Assembly: GCF_036014115.1 (NCBI RefSeq)
Contig: NZ_CP107913.1
Coordinates: forward strand, 9,008,501-9,072,500
DNA: 64,000 bases
Direction of reading: 5' to 3'
Origin: Streptomyces sp. NBC_00448
GTDB lineage: Bacteria; Actinomycetota; Actinomycetes; Streptomycetales; Streptomycetaceae
The notes under the pieces were generated by a model that saw only the letters and a list, made by a program, of their open reading frames with translations, did no database searches and had not been told where the DNA came from. Made by a program: the position numbers and the translations under genes. Positions 1 through 9,360 of this stretch are shown one piece after another. Positions within the stretch are counted from its first letter, which is position 1. Every line of letters begins with the position of its first letter.

Positions 1-275
1 CAGTTCCGCTTGGCGGCGTGCTGGAACTCCGCCAGGCCGGCCAGCCCGCGGTGACCGCCCACGGGGAACCGCAGGTCCAGGTCTTCGGTGAACAGCGAGC
101 GGTAGAAGGAGTCGTCGCGCGGCGGGTCCGGGCGGCTGTCGAAGTCCAGCAGGTAGCGGTCGAGGAGACCGCCGATCTCGGCGCGGTCGAGCAGGTCCGC
201 GAGGCCGGCGGCGTCCTCGTGCGCGGGCGGGCCGGGGGCGGCGGTGCGGGTGGTGGCGCGGAGGGGACGGGTCAT
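1..275 (-). CDS. SnoaL/NTF2-like protein (3' end outside window)
   Basis: The gene starts at ATG 275 and runs off the left edge, so only about 91 N-terminal residues are visible. After a Thr/Ala/Pro-rich start, residues 27-75 read like the first helices and strand of a SnoaL_4/NTF2-like alpha+beta cone (LLDRYLLDFDSRPD, then FYRSLFTEDLDLRFP). The family includes polyketide cyclases, hydroxylase-like accessory proteins and small dehydratases. As the last visible gene of an aromatic PKS operon, a tailoring or cyclisation role is likely but inferred. The catalytic region of the fold lies outside the window, so activity cannot be judged. The 86 bases up to the next gene show no other feature. Confidence 0.75.
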   Translation of the reverse strand, partial: MTRPLRATTRTAAPGPPAHEDAAGLADLLDRAEIGGLLDRYLLDFDSRPDPPRDDSFYRSLFTEDLDLRFPVGGHRGLAGLAEFQHAAKRN

Positions 276-361
276 GGCGGTACCGCCTCTTCGGTAGCGG
301 GCCGGCGGGCCGACGGGTCGACGGGTTGGCGGGCCGGGGTTCAACGGGTCGGCGGGCCGGT

Positions 362-2017
362 TCAGCGGGAGGTGCGGGCCGGCGGGCCGAACCAGCGGCG
401 CAGGGCTCTCCGCGCGCCGGCCAGCGCCCGGGCCGGCGTGGCGTCGGGGCCGGTCGCCCAGGCCACGTGGCCGTCCGGGCGGACCAGCGCGGCTCCGACG
501 TCGTCCAGCCGGACCGCCCCGGGCCCTGACGTCTGCGCGCGGACGTGCCGTACCCGCGGGAGCCAGGGCGCGACGGCGCGGGCCAGCCGCTCCCCGTGCG
601 CGGCGTCGCCGGTGAGGTCCAGCAGCAGGCCGCGCCCGTCGCGCAGGAGCGCGGCGCTGTGGGTGACCGTTCGCCACGGGGCCGTGCCCCCGCCCGTGCC
701 CGTATCCTCGCCGGTGCGCTCGGACGTGTGCAGGGGGACGTGCGGCAGCAGCGCGCCGGTCAGCCGGTGGCCGCCGCCCAGGTCGTAGCGCGTGTCGAGG
801 CCGCTGACCGCGCCCGCGAGGTGCCGGCGGGCCGGGGCCAGCGCGATCAGCTCCTCGAACACCGCCCGCACCGGGCCCACTTCGGGGCCGCCGAGCAGCA
901 GCAGTGCCTGCGCGGTGATCGAGGTGAGCACCTGCTGCCCGGCCGGGTGCCGCTCGGCGTGGTAGGTGTCCAGGAGCGCGTCGGCGAACGTGCCCGGCCC
1001 GGCGGCCTCGGCCCGGACGGCCGACGCGAGTTTCCAGCCGAGGTTGAAGGCGTCCTGGAGGCCGAGGTTGAGTGCCTGCCCGCCGACCGGGAGCTGCCGG
1101 TGGGCAGCGTCGCCGGCGAACAGCACGCGTCCGTGCCGGTAGCGGGTGAGCTGGCGGACGGAGTCGTCGAAGGACCCGGACCACAGCGGGGTGCCGTGGC
1201 CGATCTCCTCCCCGGTGACCCGCTTCCAGACGTCGGCGACGGTCGCGAAGTCCGTGGCGCGGCTGGGGGAGGGCTGCGTGCCGAACTCGTGGACCATCAC
1301 CCGCGTCACCCCGTCGCCGCGCCGGGCGGCGATGGCCAGTCCGCGATCCAGCCGCTCGAAGCGGCGGTCGGGGATGTCGAGGCCGGCGACGTCGGCCCGC
1401 AGCAGTTCGCGTTCGGCGGGCCGGCCGGGGAAGTCCGCCCCGAGCAGGCCGCGCAGCCCGCTGTCCTGCCCGTCGCAGGCGACGGCGTAGCGGGCCCGTA
1501 TCCGCGTGTCGGTGCCGTCCGGGGTCCGGGCGAGCAACGCGACGTGGTCGGGGCCGGGTTCGACGGCGTGCACGTCGTGGCCGCGCAGCACCCGCACGCC
1601 CAGGTCCGCGGCCAGGGAAGCCAGCAGCTTCTCGGTCACGGTCTGCGGCGCCTTCCACTGGCCGGGGTGGGGGCCCGGCACGGTGAGGTCCAGCGGGATG
1701 CCGCCGAAGTGGCCGCGCGGGTCCTGGGGGAGGACGCCGAACCGGGTCAGCAGGTCCCGGCTGTCGAGGAGTTCCATGGTGCGCGCGTGCAGGGTGGAGG
1801 CGCGGGACTCGGTGGTGGGTTCCGCCAGCCGCTCCAGTACGAGCACGTCGGCGCCGCCCAGCCGCAGTTCGTCGGCGAGCAGCAGCCCGACGGGGCCGGC
1901 GCCGATGACGACGACGTCGGCGTCGAGGCCGGGGGCACCGTTCGTGGGGGCGCCGGTCGTGGCGGTGTCGGTCGCGGGGGTGCGCTTCGGGGAGGTGGTG
2001 CCGTTCACGGTGGTCAT
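362..2017 (-). CDS. FAD-dependent aromatic polyketide hydroxylase (PgaE/RdmE type)
   Basis: The 551-residue protein is a class A flavoprotein monooxygenase expected to hydroxylate an aromatic polyketide intermediate with NAD(P)H and oxygen. The FAD dinucleotide motif VVVIGAGPVGLLLADEL lies near residues 35-51, after a 30-residue Thr/Pro-rich extension. The DG motif region (YAVACDGQDSGLRGLLG) is mid-protein and the GD motif is GRVLFAGDAAHRQLPVGG. The C-terminal thioredoxin-like domain ends with VRPDGHVAWATGPD, as in PgaE/RdmE relatives. It lies 3 bases after the aromatase/cyclase gene, so it is probably translated from the same mRNA. Two more paralogues lie at 7517 and 14450. The exact substrate cannot be read from the sequence. 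Confidence 0.9.
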   Translation of the reverse strand: MTTVNGTTSPKRTPATDTATTGAPTNGAPGLDADVVVIGAGPVGLLLADELRLGGADVLVLERLAEPTTESRASTLHARTMELLDSRDLLTRFGVLPQDPRGHFGGIPLDLTVPGPHPGQWKAPQTVTEKLLASLAADLGVRVLRGHDVHAVEPGPDHVALLARTPDGTDTRIRARYAVACDGQDSGLRGLLGADFPGRPAERELLRADVAGLDIPDRRFERLDRGLAIAARRGDGVTRVMVHEFGTQPSPSRATDFATVADVWKRVTGEEIGHGTPLWSGSFDDSVRQLTRYRHGRVLFAGDAAHRQLPVGGQALNLGLQDAFNLGWKLASAVRAEAAGPGTFADALLDTYHAERHPAGQQVLTSITAQALLLLGGPEVGPVRAVFEELIALAPARRHLAGAVSGLDTRYDLGGGHRLTGALLPHVPLHTSERTGEDTGTGGGTAPWRTVTHSAALLRDGRGLLLDLTGDAAHGERLARAVAPWLPRVRHVRAQTSGPGAVRLDDVGAALVRPDGHVAWATGPDATPARALAGARRALRRWFGPPARTSR

Positions 2018-2020
2018 CGT

Positions 2021-2962
2021 TCAGCGCCTGCTTTCCGCGTAGTCCCGGCCGAGGCCGAGCGTTGCCAGGCTGTTGGCGCTCAGCGCCCCGCGGACGTACT
2101 CGCGGGCGGACGCCACGTCCGCCTCGGGACCCAGGACGCCGCGGATCGCCCCGGGGTCCAGGACGACCGTGTGCCGCGACGCCGCCGTGACCCGGCGGCC
2201 GGTGTCCGTGAACGTCCACAGGCCGGTGTGCAGCGACAGCAGCGCCGGCAGCGTGACCTGCTTGTAGGCGATCCGGTGCGGGGGCAGGCAGACCCGGTGG
2301 GACGCGGTGGTGTGGGTGCTGCCGTCCTTCGCGCGGGTGTCCATCTCCAGCGTCTGAAGGCCGGGGGTGTGCTCGGTGAGCCGGACCCGGGCGACGTGCG
2401 GCAGCCGGTGCTCCCACCGGTCGGCCTCGTTGACGAAGTCGTAGACGTCCTTCACCGAGCCGTCGATCCGCACCACGTCCTCGAAGGTGAACGTCAACTC
2501 CTCGGCGCCGTGGGCGCGTTCGACGTTCTCGCGCAGCGCGGCCAGCTCGGTGCGGGAGTTGCGGTCCACCGCGCGGTCGATCCACTCCAGCCCCTGCGGG
2601 CTGTCGTCCACGGCGCGGTAGTCGTGCAGCAGCCGGACCCGGGAGCCCTCGCCCGCCTCCTCGACGATCCACGTGCCGCTCATGCGCGCGACCGGCGGGG
2701 CGGAGACCTCCTGGCGGAAGTCGATCCGGCGGGCGTCCGGGTCCAGCGAGCGGTGCGACGTCCAGCTCTTCGCCTCGCCGTTGGCGGTGGCCCAGATACG
2801 GATGCGCTCCTGGTCGCCGGAGCGCTCCAGGTGGTCGACGTAGATGGTGGGCGGGAAGATCAGCGGCCAGTTCTCGACATCGGCGAGCAACTGGTAGACG
2901 GCGGCCGCCGGGGCCGCGACGGTGACGGTGTGCTCGGTCTCGTGTGTGCCGCTCGGCGGCAT
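2021..2962 (-). CDS. Didomain polyketide aromatase/cyclase (SRPBCC)
   Basis: The 313-residue protein contains two START/SRPBCC (Bet v1-like) halves. The first opens with HTVTVAAPAAAVYQLLADVENWPLIFP (residues 11-37) and the second with FEDVVRIDGSVKDVYDFVNEADRWEHRLP (about 160-190). This is the layout of ActVII/Gra-ORF4-type aromatase/cyclases, which close and aromatise the first ring of C9-reduced polyketides; a ketoreductase sits directly upstream, which fits. The start ATG 2962 is preceded on the minus strand by a Shine-Dalgarno-like GGAGG. The gene ends 3 bases before the FAD hydroxylase. Confidence 0.92.
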   Translation of the reverse strand: MPPSGTHETEHTVTVAAPAAAVYQLLADVENWPLIFPPTIYVDHLERSGDQERIRIWATANGEAKSWTSHRSLDPDARRIDFRQEVSAPPVARMSGTWIVEEAGEGSRVRLLHDYRAVDDSPQGLEWIDRAVDRNSRTELAALRENVERAHGAEELTFTFEDVVRIDGSVKDVYDFVNEADRWEHRLPHVARVRLTEHTPGLQTLEMDTRAKDGSTHTTASHRVCLPPHRIAYKQVTLPALLSLHTGLWTFTDTGRRVTAASRHTVVLDPGAIRGVLGPEADVASAREYVRGALSANSLATLGLGRDYAESRR

Positions 2963-3017
2963 GGGAACCTCCGTGAGGGGTCGGGTGGCCCGGGTACGGG
3001 GCGGGTACGGGGCCGGG

Positions 3018-3863
3018 TCAGAAGTTGCCCAGGCCGCCGCAGACGTTGAGGGCCTGCGAGGTGACCGACGCGGCCGCGTCGGAGACCAGGTAGCCGACGA
3101 GGCCGGCCACCTCCTGCGGGGTGGAGTAGCGGCCGAGCGGGATCTTCGCCTGGAAGCGGGTGAGGACGTCGCCCTCGCTGACGTCCCACGCCTGGGCGTA
3201 ACCGGCCCGCACCCGCTGGGCCATGGGCGTCTCCACGTAGCCGGGGCAGACGGCGTTGACGGTGATGCCGGTGGGGGCCAGTTCGTTGCCGAGCGCCTTG
3301 GTGAAGCCGACCACGCCGTGCTTGGACGCGGAGTAGGGAGCCCCGAGGACGACGCCCTGCTTGCCCGCGGTGGACGCGATGTTGACGATCCGGCCCCACG
3401 GCCGGTCCCGCAGGCCGCCGGTGGTCAGCACCTCCCGGGTGACCAGGAAGACGCTGTTGAGGTTGGTGTCGATCACGTCGTACCAGAGCTCGTCGGCGAT
3501 GTCGGCGGTGACGCCGCCGCCGGAGCGCCCGGCGTTGTTGACCAGGATGTCGACGCTGCCGTACGCGGCGACGGCGGCCTCGACGAAGAGCCGCACCGAG
3601 CCGGGGGCGCGCACGTCGACCTCGGCACCGGCCACGGTGAGCCCGGCGGCGCGCAGTTCCTTGACGGTGGTGGTGACCGCCTCGCCGGTGCGTGCGCCGA
3701 GGAAGACCCGATGGCCCTGCTCGGCGAGTTGGCGGGCGACGGCCAGGCCGATGCCGCTGGTTCCGCCGGTGACGACGGCGACGCGTTCGGGTCGTTCGTT
3801 GCGTTCGTTGCGTTCGGTCTGTTGGGGCCGGCCCTGCCGGTCCGGCTGTTCGCTTGGTGCCAC
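3018..3863 (-). CDS. Polyketide C9 ketoreductase (ActIII-like SDR)
   Basis: The 281-residue short-chain dehydrogenase has the TGGTSGIG cofactor loop at residues 32-39, the NNAG motif, and the catalytic Ser/Tyr/Lys set (NIASTAGKQG, then APYSASKHG). The ETPMAQRVRAGYAQAWDVSEGDVL segment around residues 205-230, split here as ETPMAQRVRAGY and AQAWDVSEGDVL, matches the substrate lid of ActIII-type reductases that reduce the C9 carbonyl of a nascent polyketide. An N-terminal extension of about 25 residues is rich in Glu, Arg and Asn. It lies between the ACP and aromatase genes, the usual order. The recognition of this subfamily is strong. Confidence 0.95.
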   Translation of the reverse strand: MAPSEQPDRQGRPQQTERNERNERPERVAVVTGGTSGIGLAVARQLAEQGHRVFLGARTGEAVTTTVKELRAAGLTVAGAEVDVRAPGSVRLFVEAAVAAYGSVDILVNNAGRSGGGVTADIADELWYDVIDTNLNSVFLVTREVLTTGGLRDRPWGRIVNIASTAGKQGVVLGAPYSASKHGVVGFTKALGNELAPTGITVNAVCPGYVETPMAQRVRAGYAQAWDVSEGDVLTRFQAKIPLGRYSTPQEVAGLVGYLVSDAAASVTSQALNVCGGLGNF

Positions 3864-3945
3864 GTCCTGCTCCTTGGTCCTCGCGGCGCCCTCGCGGGCG
3901 ACGGGTGTCGAGGCGTACCCGGGCCGGGTACGCGGGGGATGCGGG

Positions 3946-4215
3946 TCACGCGGGCGGGGCCGCGGCCAGTTCGCCGTTCACGGCGGCGATCAGCGCCCGG
4001 GGGGTGGTGTCCGGCGCGAGCGCGTCGTCGGCGAGCGCGATGCCGTACTCGCGCTCGATCCGGCTGCCGGTCTCCAGCAGGGCGAGCGACTCGTAGCCGA
4101 GCGCGTCGAAGTCGGTGTCGAGGATCTCGCCGTCGAGGTCGACGGTCTCGTCGGCGCCGGCCCCCTCCCGCAGGATTCGGCGCAGGTCATCGAGGTGGAA
4201 GGGCAGTTGGGGCAT
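3946..4215 (-). CDS. Type II PKS acyl carrier protein
   Basis: The 89-residue acidic protein carries the growing polyketide on a phosphopantetheine arm. The attachment serine is Ser43 in DFDALGYESLALLE; most homologues have GYDSLA, so the Asp-to-Glu change before the serine is a conservative variant. The length and four-helix pattern match aromatic PKS ACPs. It follows the CLF gene after 167 bases and precedes the ketoreductase, giving the typical KS-CLF-ACP order. The minus-strand start ATG 4215 has GAGAGGAC a few bases upstream. Confidence 0.95.
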   Translation of the reverse strand: MPQLPFHLDDLRRILREGAGADETVDLDGEILDTDFDALGYESLALLETGSRIEREYGIALADDALAPDTTPRALIAAVNGELAAAPPA

Positions 4216-4382
4216 GACGTCCTCTCATCGGTGCGGGGGAGTGGGGGAGCGGGGGAGCGGTGCCGGCGGGGGCCGAGGGCCCCGGGGCGCCCGGACCGCG
4301 GCGGGACGGCCGCGCGCCGGGCGCCGCCGGGACCGGCTCGGGCCGGCTCGGACGAGTTCAGGTCCGAGCGGCTCGGATCGGC

Positions 4383-5645
4383 TCAGATCGGTTCCGCCGC
4401 GCGGACCACCACGGCCGAGTTGAAGCCGCCGTAGCCGCGTGCCAGGACCAGGGCCGTGCGCAGCGGGACCTCGCGGGCCGCGCCGGTGACCAGGTCGATG
4501 CGGTACGCGGGGTCGGGCCGGACATGGACGGTCGGCGGGATCACGCCGTGCCGCAGGGCCAGCAGCGCAGTGGCCAGGTCCAGCGGGGCCGCGCCGGAGC
4601 CGAGCCGGCCGGTGGCGGTCTTGGGGGCGGTGACCGGGACGCCGCCGGGGCCGAACACCGCCGCGAGGGCGTCCGCTTCGACCCGGTCCAGCGCGGGCAG
4701 GCCCGCGGCGTCGGCGAAGACCACGTCGATCTGCTCGGCCGTGACCCGCGCGTCGCGGAGGGCGACGTCGATGGCGTGCCGCAGCCCCGGCTCCCGACCG
4801 GTCTCCGGCCGCGGGTCGAAGGAGGCGCCGTAGCCCGCGATGACGCCGTAGCCGGGCACCCCGCGGCCGCGCGCCGAGGCGGCGTCCTCCACCAGGAGGA
4901 TGGCCCCGCCCTCGCCGGGGACGTGGCCGGAGGCGGAGGCGTCGAAGGGCAGGTAGGCGCCGGCCGGGTCGTCGCTCGTACTGAGCCGCTCGCTGGCGAG
5001 TTGGGCCACCCAGCCCCAGGGGCACAGCGCCGCGTCCACACCGCCGGAGACGATCACCGGGGTGCCCTTGCGGATGAGCCGCCGGGTGTGCGCGAGCGCG
5101 TCCAGGCCGCCGGCGTGATCGCTGACGACCACGCCGGACGGCCCCTTCATGCCGTGGCGGATGGAGATCTGGCCGCTGTTGACGGCGTAGAACCAGGCGA
5201 AGGACTGGTACGCGCTCACGTACTGCCCGCCCTGGCTCCACAGCTTCCGCAGCTCGTTCTGCCCGAACTCGAAGCCGCCGGAGGTGCTGGCCGTGACCAC
5301 GCCCATGTCGAACGCGGCGTGCTGCGACGGGTCGATCCCCGCGTCGTCCAGTGCCCAGTCGGCGGCGACCAGGGCCAGTCGCGTCATGCGGTCGGTCTGC
5401 GGGATCAGCCGGCCCGGCAGGTGGTCCTCGGCGACGAAGCCGGTGATCTCCCCGGCCAGCCGGGCGGGATACCGGTCCGCGTCGAAGCGGGTGATCGTCC
5501 GGATGGCGCTGCGCCCTTCGACGGCCGCGGACCAGTACGCGCGCGTGCCGAGGCCGGTGGGCGACACGATGCCGAGACCGGTGACCACCGCCCCGGTCAC
5601 CGGCGCCCGGGTCGCCACCGCCCCGGTCGCCGCTGCCCCGGTCAC
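4383..5645 (-). CDS. Ketosynthase beta / chain length factor
   Basis: The 420-residue protein is the non-condensing partner of KS-alpha and sets polyketide chain length. I chose GTG 5645 because it overlaps the KS-alpha stop (GTGA), a classic coupled KS/CLF junction, and because the homologous part ([16 protein letters not shown]) begins about 18 residues later. As in other CLFs the ketosynthase nucleophile is missing: the motif reads [13 protein letters not shown], so the position is His177. Most CLFs have Gln here (AEQAGG pattern), so this one is atypical. The C-terminal glycine-rich [13 protein letters not shown] is intact. Chain length cannot be predicted by eye. Confidence 0.95.
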   Translation of the reverse strand: MTGAAATGAVATRAPVTGAVVTGLGIVSPTGLGTRAYWSAAVEGRSAIRTITRFDADRYPARLAGEITGFVAEDHLPGRLIPQTDRMTRLALVAADWALDDAGIDPSQHAAFDMGVVTASTSGGFEFGQNELRKLWSQGGQYVSAYQSFAWFYAVNSGQISIRHGMKGPSGVVVSDHAGGLDALAHTRRLIRKGTPVIVSGGVDAALCPWGWVAQLASERLSTSDDPAGAYLPFDASASGHVPGEGGAILLVEDAASARGRGVPGYGVIAGYGASFDPRPETGREPGLRHAIDVALRDARVTAEQIDVVFADAAGLPALDRVEADALAAVFGPGGVPVTAPKTATGRLGSGAAPLDLATALLALRHGVIPPTVHVRPDPAYRIDLVTGAAREVPLRTALVLARGYGGFNSAVVVRAAEPI

Positions 5646-6913
5646 GCCGCGCTCCGGTCCGGCTCGGCGAGCACCATGGCGCTCTGGAAGCCGCCGAAGC
5701 CGCTGCCGACGGTGAGCACGGTGTCGGTGCGGTGCTCGCGTGCGTTGAGCGGGACGTAGTCGAGGTCGCACTCGGGGTCGGGGGTGTGCAGGTTCGCGGT
5801 GGGCGGCACCACGTCGTGCCGTATCGCGAGTGCCGACGCGGCGATCTCGATGGAGCCGATGGCGCCCAGCGAGTGGCCCACCATCGACTTGATCGAGCTG
5901 ACCGGGACCCGGCGGGCGTGCTCGCCGAGGCTGCGCTTGAACGCGGCCGTCTCGTGCCGGTCGTTCTGCTTGGTCCCCGAACCGTGGGCGTTGACGTAGT
6001 CCACGGCGGAGGGATCGAGCCGGGCCTCGTCCAGGGCGACCCGGATCGCCTCGGCCATCTCGGCGCCGTCCGGCCGCAGTCCGGTCATGTGGAAGGCGTT
6101 GCAGCGGGAGGCGTAGCCGGCGATCTCGGCGTAGACCCGGGCACCTCGCCTGCGGGCGCTGCCGAGTTCCTCCAGGACGAAGAAGGCCGCGCCCTCGCCG
6201 AGCACGAACCCGTTGCGGGTGCCGTCGAAGGGGCGGGAGGCGTGCGCGGGGTCGTCGTTGCGGGGGGTGGTGGCCTTGATGGCGTCGAAGCAGGCCACCG
6301 TGATGGGGGAGATGGGGGCGTCGGAGGAGCCGGCCACCATGACGTCGGCGCTGCCCTCCCGGATCAGCTCGACCGCGTGGCCGACCGAGTCGATGCCGGA
6401 GGTGCATCCGGTGGAGACCACGGCCGAGGGCCCCTCGGCGCCCGCGGTCCAGGCGACTTCGGCGGCGAACGAGCTGGGGACGAGGTAGTCGTACAGGTGC
6501 CGCACCGCGTAGGTGTGGTCGACCTCGGCCAGCCGGCCGCCGTCGCTGACGACGCGGTACTCCGTGTCGAGCCCGGTGGTCGCGCCCACCGCGCTGCCGA
6601 CGGTGACGCCGACCCGGTGCGGGTCCAGGGCGCCGATGTCGAGGCCGCTGTCGTCGAGCGCCTCGCGGGTGGCGGCCACCGCCAGTTGGGCCGCCCGGTC
6701 CATCCGCCGGATCTCCTGCGGGCCGAGGCCGTGCGCCTCGGGGCAGAAGTCGATCTCGGCCGCGATGCGGGACCGGAAGGGCGCGGGGTCGAAGAAGGTG
6801 ATGCCCCGCGTCGCGGTGCGGCCCTCGCTGAGCAGGCTCCAGAAGTTCTTGACGCCGACGCCGCCGGGGGCGAGGACGCCGATACCGGTGATGACGACAC
6901 GCCGCCCGCTCAT
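5642..6913 (-). CDS. Ketosynthase alpha (type II PKS)
   Basis: The 423-residue condensing enzyme has Cys170 as nucleophile in [16 protein letters not shown]. The two active-site histidines are in [13 protein letters not shown] and [12 protein letters not shown]. The start [12 protein letters not shown] overlaps the stop of the TcmI-like cyclase by ATGA (6910-6913), and its stop overlaps the CLF start. Length and motifs are those of a functional aromatic PKS KS-alpha. With CLF and ACP it forms the minimal PKS, extending with malonyl-ACP in the cytoplasm. Confidence 0.97.
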   Translation of the reverse strand: MSGRRVVITGIGVLAPGGVGVKNFWSLLSEGRTATRGITFFDPAPFRSRIAAEIDFCPEAHGLGPQEIRRMDRAAQLAVAATREALDDSGLDIGALDPHRVGVTVGSAVGATTGLDTEYRVVSDGGRLAEVDHTYAVRHLYDYLVPSSFAAEVAWTAGAEGPSAVVSTGCTSGIDSVGHAVELIREGSADVMVAGSSDAPISPITVACFDAIKATTPRNDDPAHASRPFDGTRNGFVLGEGAAFFVLEELGSARRRGARVYAEIAGYASRCNAFHMTGLRPDGAEMAEAIRVALDEARLDPSAVDYVNAHGSGTKQNDRHETAAFKRSLGEHARRVPVSSIKSMVGHSLGAIGSIEIAASALAIRHDVVPPTANLHTPDPECDLDYVPLNAREHRTDTVLTVGSGFGGFQSAMVLAEPDRSAA

Positions 6914-7239
6914 GCCGAACCGTCCCAGTCGTAGAACCGGGTGGCCATGGCGTCGGACGGGGACCGCCAGGTCGCCGGGTCGTAGGCGACGATGAACGGC
7001 TTGAGGTCGGCGCTGATCCGCACGAAGCGGGGGTCGGTCTTCGCCTCCTCGATCCGGGTGCCGCCGTCGTTGTCGTCGAAGTCCTGCAGGTGGAAGTAGA
7101 GGCCGTGGTAGGAGAACAGCTGGCGGCGCCGGGTGCCCATCCGGTGCGGCACGTCGGTGCGGTCGAAGTCGGCGAAGAGCGCGCCGACGTCGGCGGCGTG
7201 GCCGGGTTCCATCCGGGCCACGATCAGGGTGCTGTGCAT
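6910..7239 (-). CDS. TcmI-family polyketide cyclase
   Basis: The 109-residue protein matches the small ferredoxin-fold cyclases of aromatic PKS clusters, which close later rings. Recognisable parts are the start [30 protein letters not shown] in the middle and ATRFYDWDG at the end. It lies immediately upstream of KS-alpha with an ATGA overlap, a common arrangement. Minus-strand GAGAGAAGGACC precedes ATG 7239. Which ring it closes depends on the product and cannot be decided here. Confidence 0.92.
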   Translation of the reverse strand: MHSTLIVARMEPGHAADVGALFADFDRTDVPHRMGTRRRQLFSYHGLYFHLQDFDDNDGGTRIEEAKTDPRFVRISADLKPFIVAYDPATWRSPSDAMATRFYDWDGSA

Positions 7240-7413
7240 GGGTCCTTCTCTCGGTCGTTCCGTTGGCGGGGTGACAGGAGAGCGGGGGCACGTCGTCGGG
7301 CCCTGCGGTGCGGGGTGGTCAGGGGGACGGTCGGTCGGGCGGGGGCCGGTTACGGGTTGGGCGGTGATGGGGGCGGAGTCGCTTGCGGGAGCGGCGGGTT
7401 GAGGGGGACCGTC

Positions 7414-7445
7414 GGGCGGGGGCGGGGGCGGGGGCGGGGGCGGGG
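7414..7445 (+). repeat. G-tract repeat (GCGGGG)n, possible G-quadruplex
   Basis: Five consecutive GCGGGG units lie in the 277-base spacer between the TcmI-like cyclase and the second FAD hydroxylase. The plus strand has six runs of three to five G separated by single C, the pattern of a very stable G-quadruplex. The flanking genes read leftwards, so their RNA carries the C-rich strand here. Any regulatory effect is speculation. Confidence 0.55.
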
Positions 7446-7516
7446 TCGGACAGGGGCGAGGCCGCGAAGGGTGCTCGGGCGGACTTCGGAGACGCGGCCG
7501 CGGCCTCGCGTACGGG

Positions 7517-9007
7517 TCAGGCCGCGGCGGCGCGGACGGGCCGGTGGGCGGGGCCGAACCACCGGGTCAGCGCCTCGTCCAGCCGGACGCCGGTGCCCGG
7601 CGCGGTCCAGGCCACGTGGCCGTCCGGGCGGACCAGGACGGCCCTCGTCCCGGTCGGAGGCGCGGAACCGCCGTGCCGGGGCGCGCCGGTGACGATCGTC
7701 AGCCGGTCGCGCCAGGCGGCGGCGCGGCGGCGCAGCCCCGGGTCGTCGGCGAGGTCGAGAAGCACACCGCGGGCCGGGTGGAGCAGTTCGGTGGTGCCCA
7801 CCGTGCCGCCGGCGGTGGCCAGTTCCTGGTGCGGCAGGCGGCGGCCCAGCAGCGGGTGCGTGCCGGGCCCGACGTCGTAGCGGATGTCGAGGCCGCTGAC
7901 CATCCCGGCCAGGTGCCGGCCCACCTCGTCGTGGACCACCAGGCCGGTGAGCACGTCGCGCAGCGGCTGCACCTCGCTGCCGCTGAGGTAGAGCAGGCCC
8001 TGCGCGCGGGTGTTGGCGAGCAGCCGGCGCCCGACCGGGTGGCGCTCGCCGTGGTAGGTGTCCAGCAGGGCTTCGGGGGCGTCGCCGCGTACGACGGCGC
8101 CGAGCTTCCAGCCGAGGTTGACGGCGTCCTGGACGCCGGTGTTCATGCCCTGGCCCCCGGCGGGCAGGTGGATGTGGGCGGCGTCGCCGGCCAGCAACAC
8201 CCGGCCGCGGCGGTACTCGGTCGCCTGCCGGGCGGCGTCGCCGAAGGCGCTGATCCACAGCGGCGTGGCCCCGGCGATGTCCTGGCCGGTCAACCGCTGC
8301 CAGGCGGCGGCCACTTCGGCGTACCGCAGGCCCTCCGGCCGGGCGCGGGGGCGGGCGCCGCGCTCGCAGGCGATGATCCGGTGCACGCCGTCGCCGATCG
8401 GGACCGACATCGCCATGCCGCCCGGTAGCGACTCGCCGATGGGGCGCGGCGCGATGTCGCAGTCGCCGATGTCGGCGAGGAACATCTCCATCGTGGACTC
8501 GGTGCCGTCGAAGGCGAATCCGGCGAGCCCGCGTACGGTGCTGCGGCCGCCGTCGCACCCGACCAGCCAGGCCGCCCGCAGCGTGCGGCGGCCCCGCGGC
8601 CCGTCCACGTCGACGCTGACGCCGTCGGGGTCCGCGCGAAGCCCCACCACCGCGGTGCCGCGCAGCACACGCGCGCCGAGTTCGGTGATCCAGTCGCCGA
8701 GCACCGCCTCGGTGCGGTGCTGGGGCACGCCCCGCACGCTGAAGTGCGCGCCGTCGAGCACGCCGAAGTCCACCGGCACGCCGCCGAAGTGGCCGAGCGG
8801 GCTGGTGTCGAGCGGTCCGTAGCGCGGCAGCAGCCCGCGCTGGTCGAAAACCTCCATGGTGCGCGGGGTGAAGCCGAGCCCGCGCGACTCGCCGCTGGGC
8901 CGGGGCAGCCGGTCCAGCACGAGGACGTCGACGCCGGCCAGCCGCAGTTCGCCGGCGGTCATCAGTCCTGTGGGGCCCGCGCCGACGACGATGACGGCAG
9001 CGTCCAT
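7517..9007 (-). CDS. FAD-dependent aromatic polyketide hydroxylase 2
   Basis: The 496-residue flavoprotein monooxygenase is a paralogue of the one at 362-2017. The FAD-binding motif AVIVVGAGPTGLMTAGEL starts at residue 3, the DG region is AAWLVGCDGGRSTVRGLAG, and the GD motif is GRVLLAGDAAHIHLPAGGQGMNTG. The C-terminal end LVRPDGHVAWTAPGTG matches the thioredoxin-like domain of PgaE-type hydroxylases. An in-frame upstream ATG at 9133 is less likely: ATG 9007 has AGAGGAGG nine bases before it and puts the FAD motif at the usual place. It is the first gene of the leftward PKS operon, so its promoter should lie in 9008-9400. Confidence 0.92.
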   Translation of the reverse strand: MDAAVIVVGAGPTGLMTAGELRLAGVDVLVLDRLPRPSGESRGLGFTPRTMEVFDQRGLLPRYGPLDTSPLGHFGGVPVDFGVLDGAHFSVRGVPQHRTEAVLGDWITELGARVLRGTAVVGLRADPDGVSVDVDGPRGRRTLRAAWLVGCDGGRSTVRGLAGFAFDGTESTMEMFLADIGDCDIAPRPIGESLPGGMAMSVPIGDGVHRIIACERGARPRARPEGLRYAEVAAAWQRLTGQDIAGATPLWISAFGDAARQATEYRRGRVLLAGDAAHIHLPAGGQGMNTGVQDAVNLGWKLGAVVRGDAPEALLDTYHGERHPVGRRLLANTRAQGLLYLSGSEVQPLRDVLTGLVVHDEVGRHLAGMVSGLDIRYDVGPGTHPLLGRRLPHQELATAGGTVGTTELLHPARGVLLDLADDPGLRRRAAAWRDRLTIVTGAPRHGGSAPPTGTRAVLVRPDGHVAWTAPGTGVRLDEALTRWFGPAHRPVRAAAA

Positions 9008-9302
9008 GGTGGTGCCTCCTCTCGGTGTGTTCCACGGCAGGTGGAAGCGAAGGGGCGACGGGGGAGGGATCGGGCGGCGGTCGCAGCCGCAGCCGTAGCC
9101 GGGCCGCGGACCGCCGGGAGGTTCCGGGCGCACCGGGGCCGGCAGGGAAAGGACGCCGGGCGCAAGGGTGCCGGGCGGACAGGGCGCCGGGCCGGACCGG
9201 CGCCCGGGGCGCGGCGTCGCCCTCGGGGCGAGGAGAGCGCTCCGGGTCTCCCGCGGGAGCCAGTAAGGCTTCCCGATGTGGGCACAGGTGTGCCGCGGAA
9301 AA

Positions 9303-9332
9303 AGTGTGACAGTGCCCTTCCGGCAATGTCAA
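9303..9332 (-). promoter_or_regulatory. Possible PKS operon promoter
   Basis: On the minus strand a perfect TTGACA (9332-9327) is followed 17-18 bases later by TCACAC/CACACT. The -35 match is strong and the -10 is poor, so it may need an activator. It would leave a leader of about 290 bases before ATG 9007. Confidence 0.35.
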
Positions 9333-9360
9333 TAGCCGATCTGAATCGCGATCATACGCC

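Noticed and set aside
545-3049. Long rightward open frame (834 codons) opposite the hydroxylase and aromatase genes
   Set aside because: It is antisense to genes with clear domains, its translation is Gly/Arg/Val-rich without motifs, and such frames are common in GC-rich DNA.
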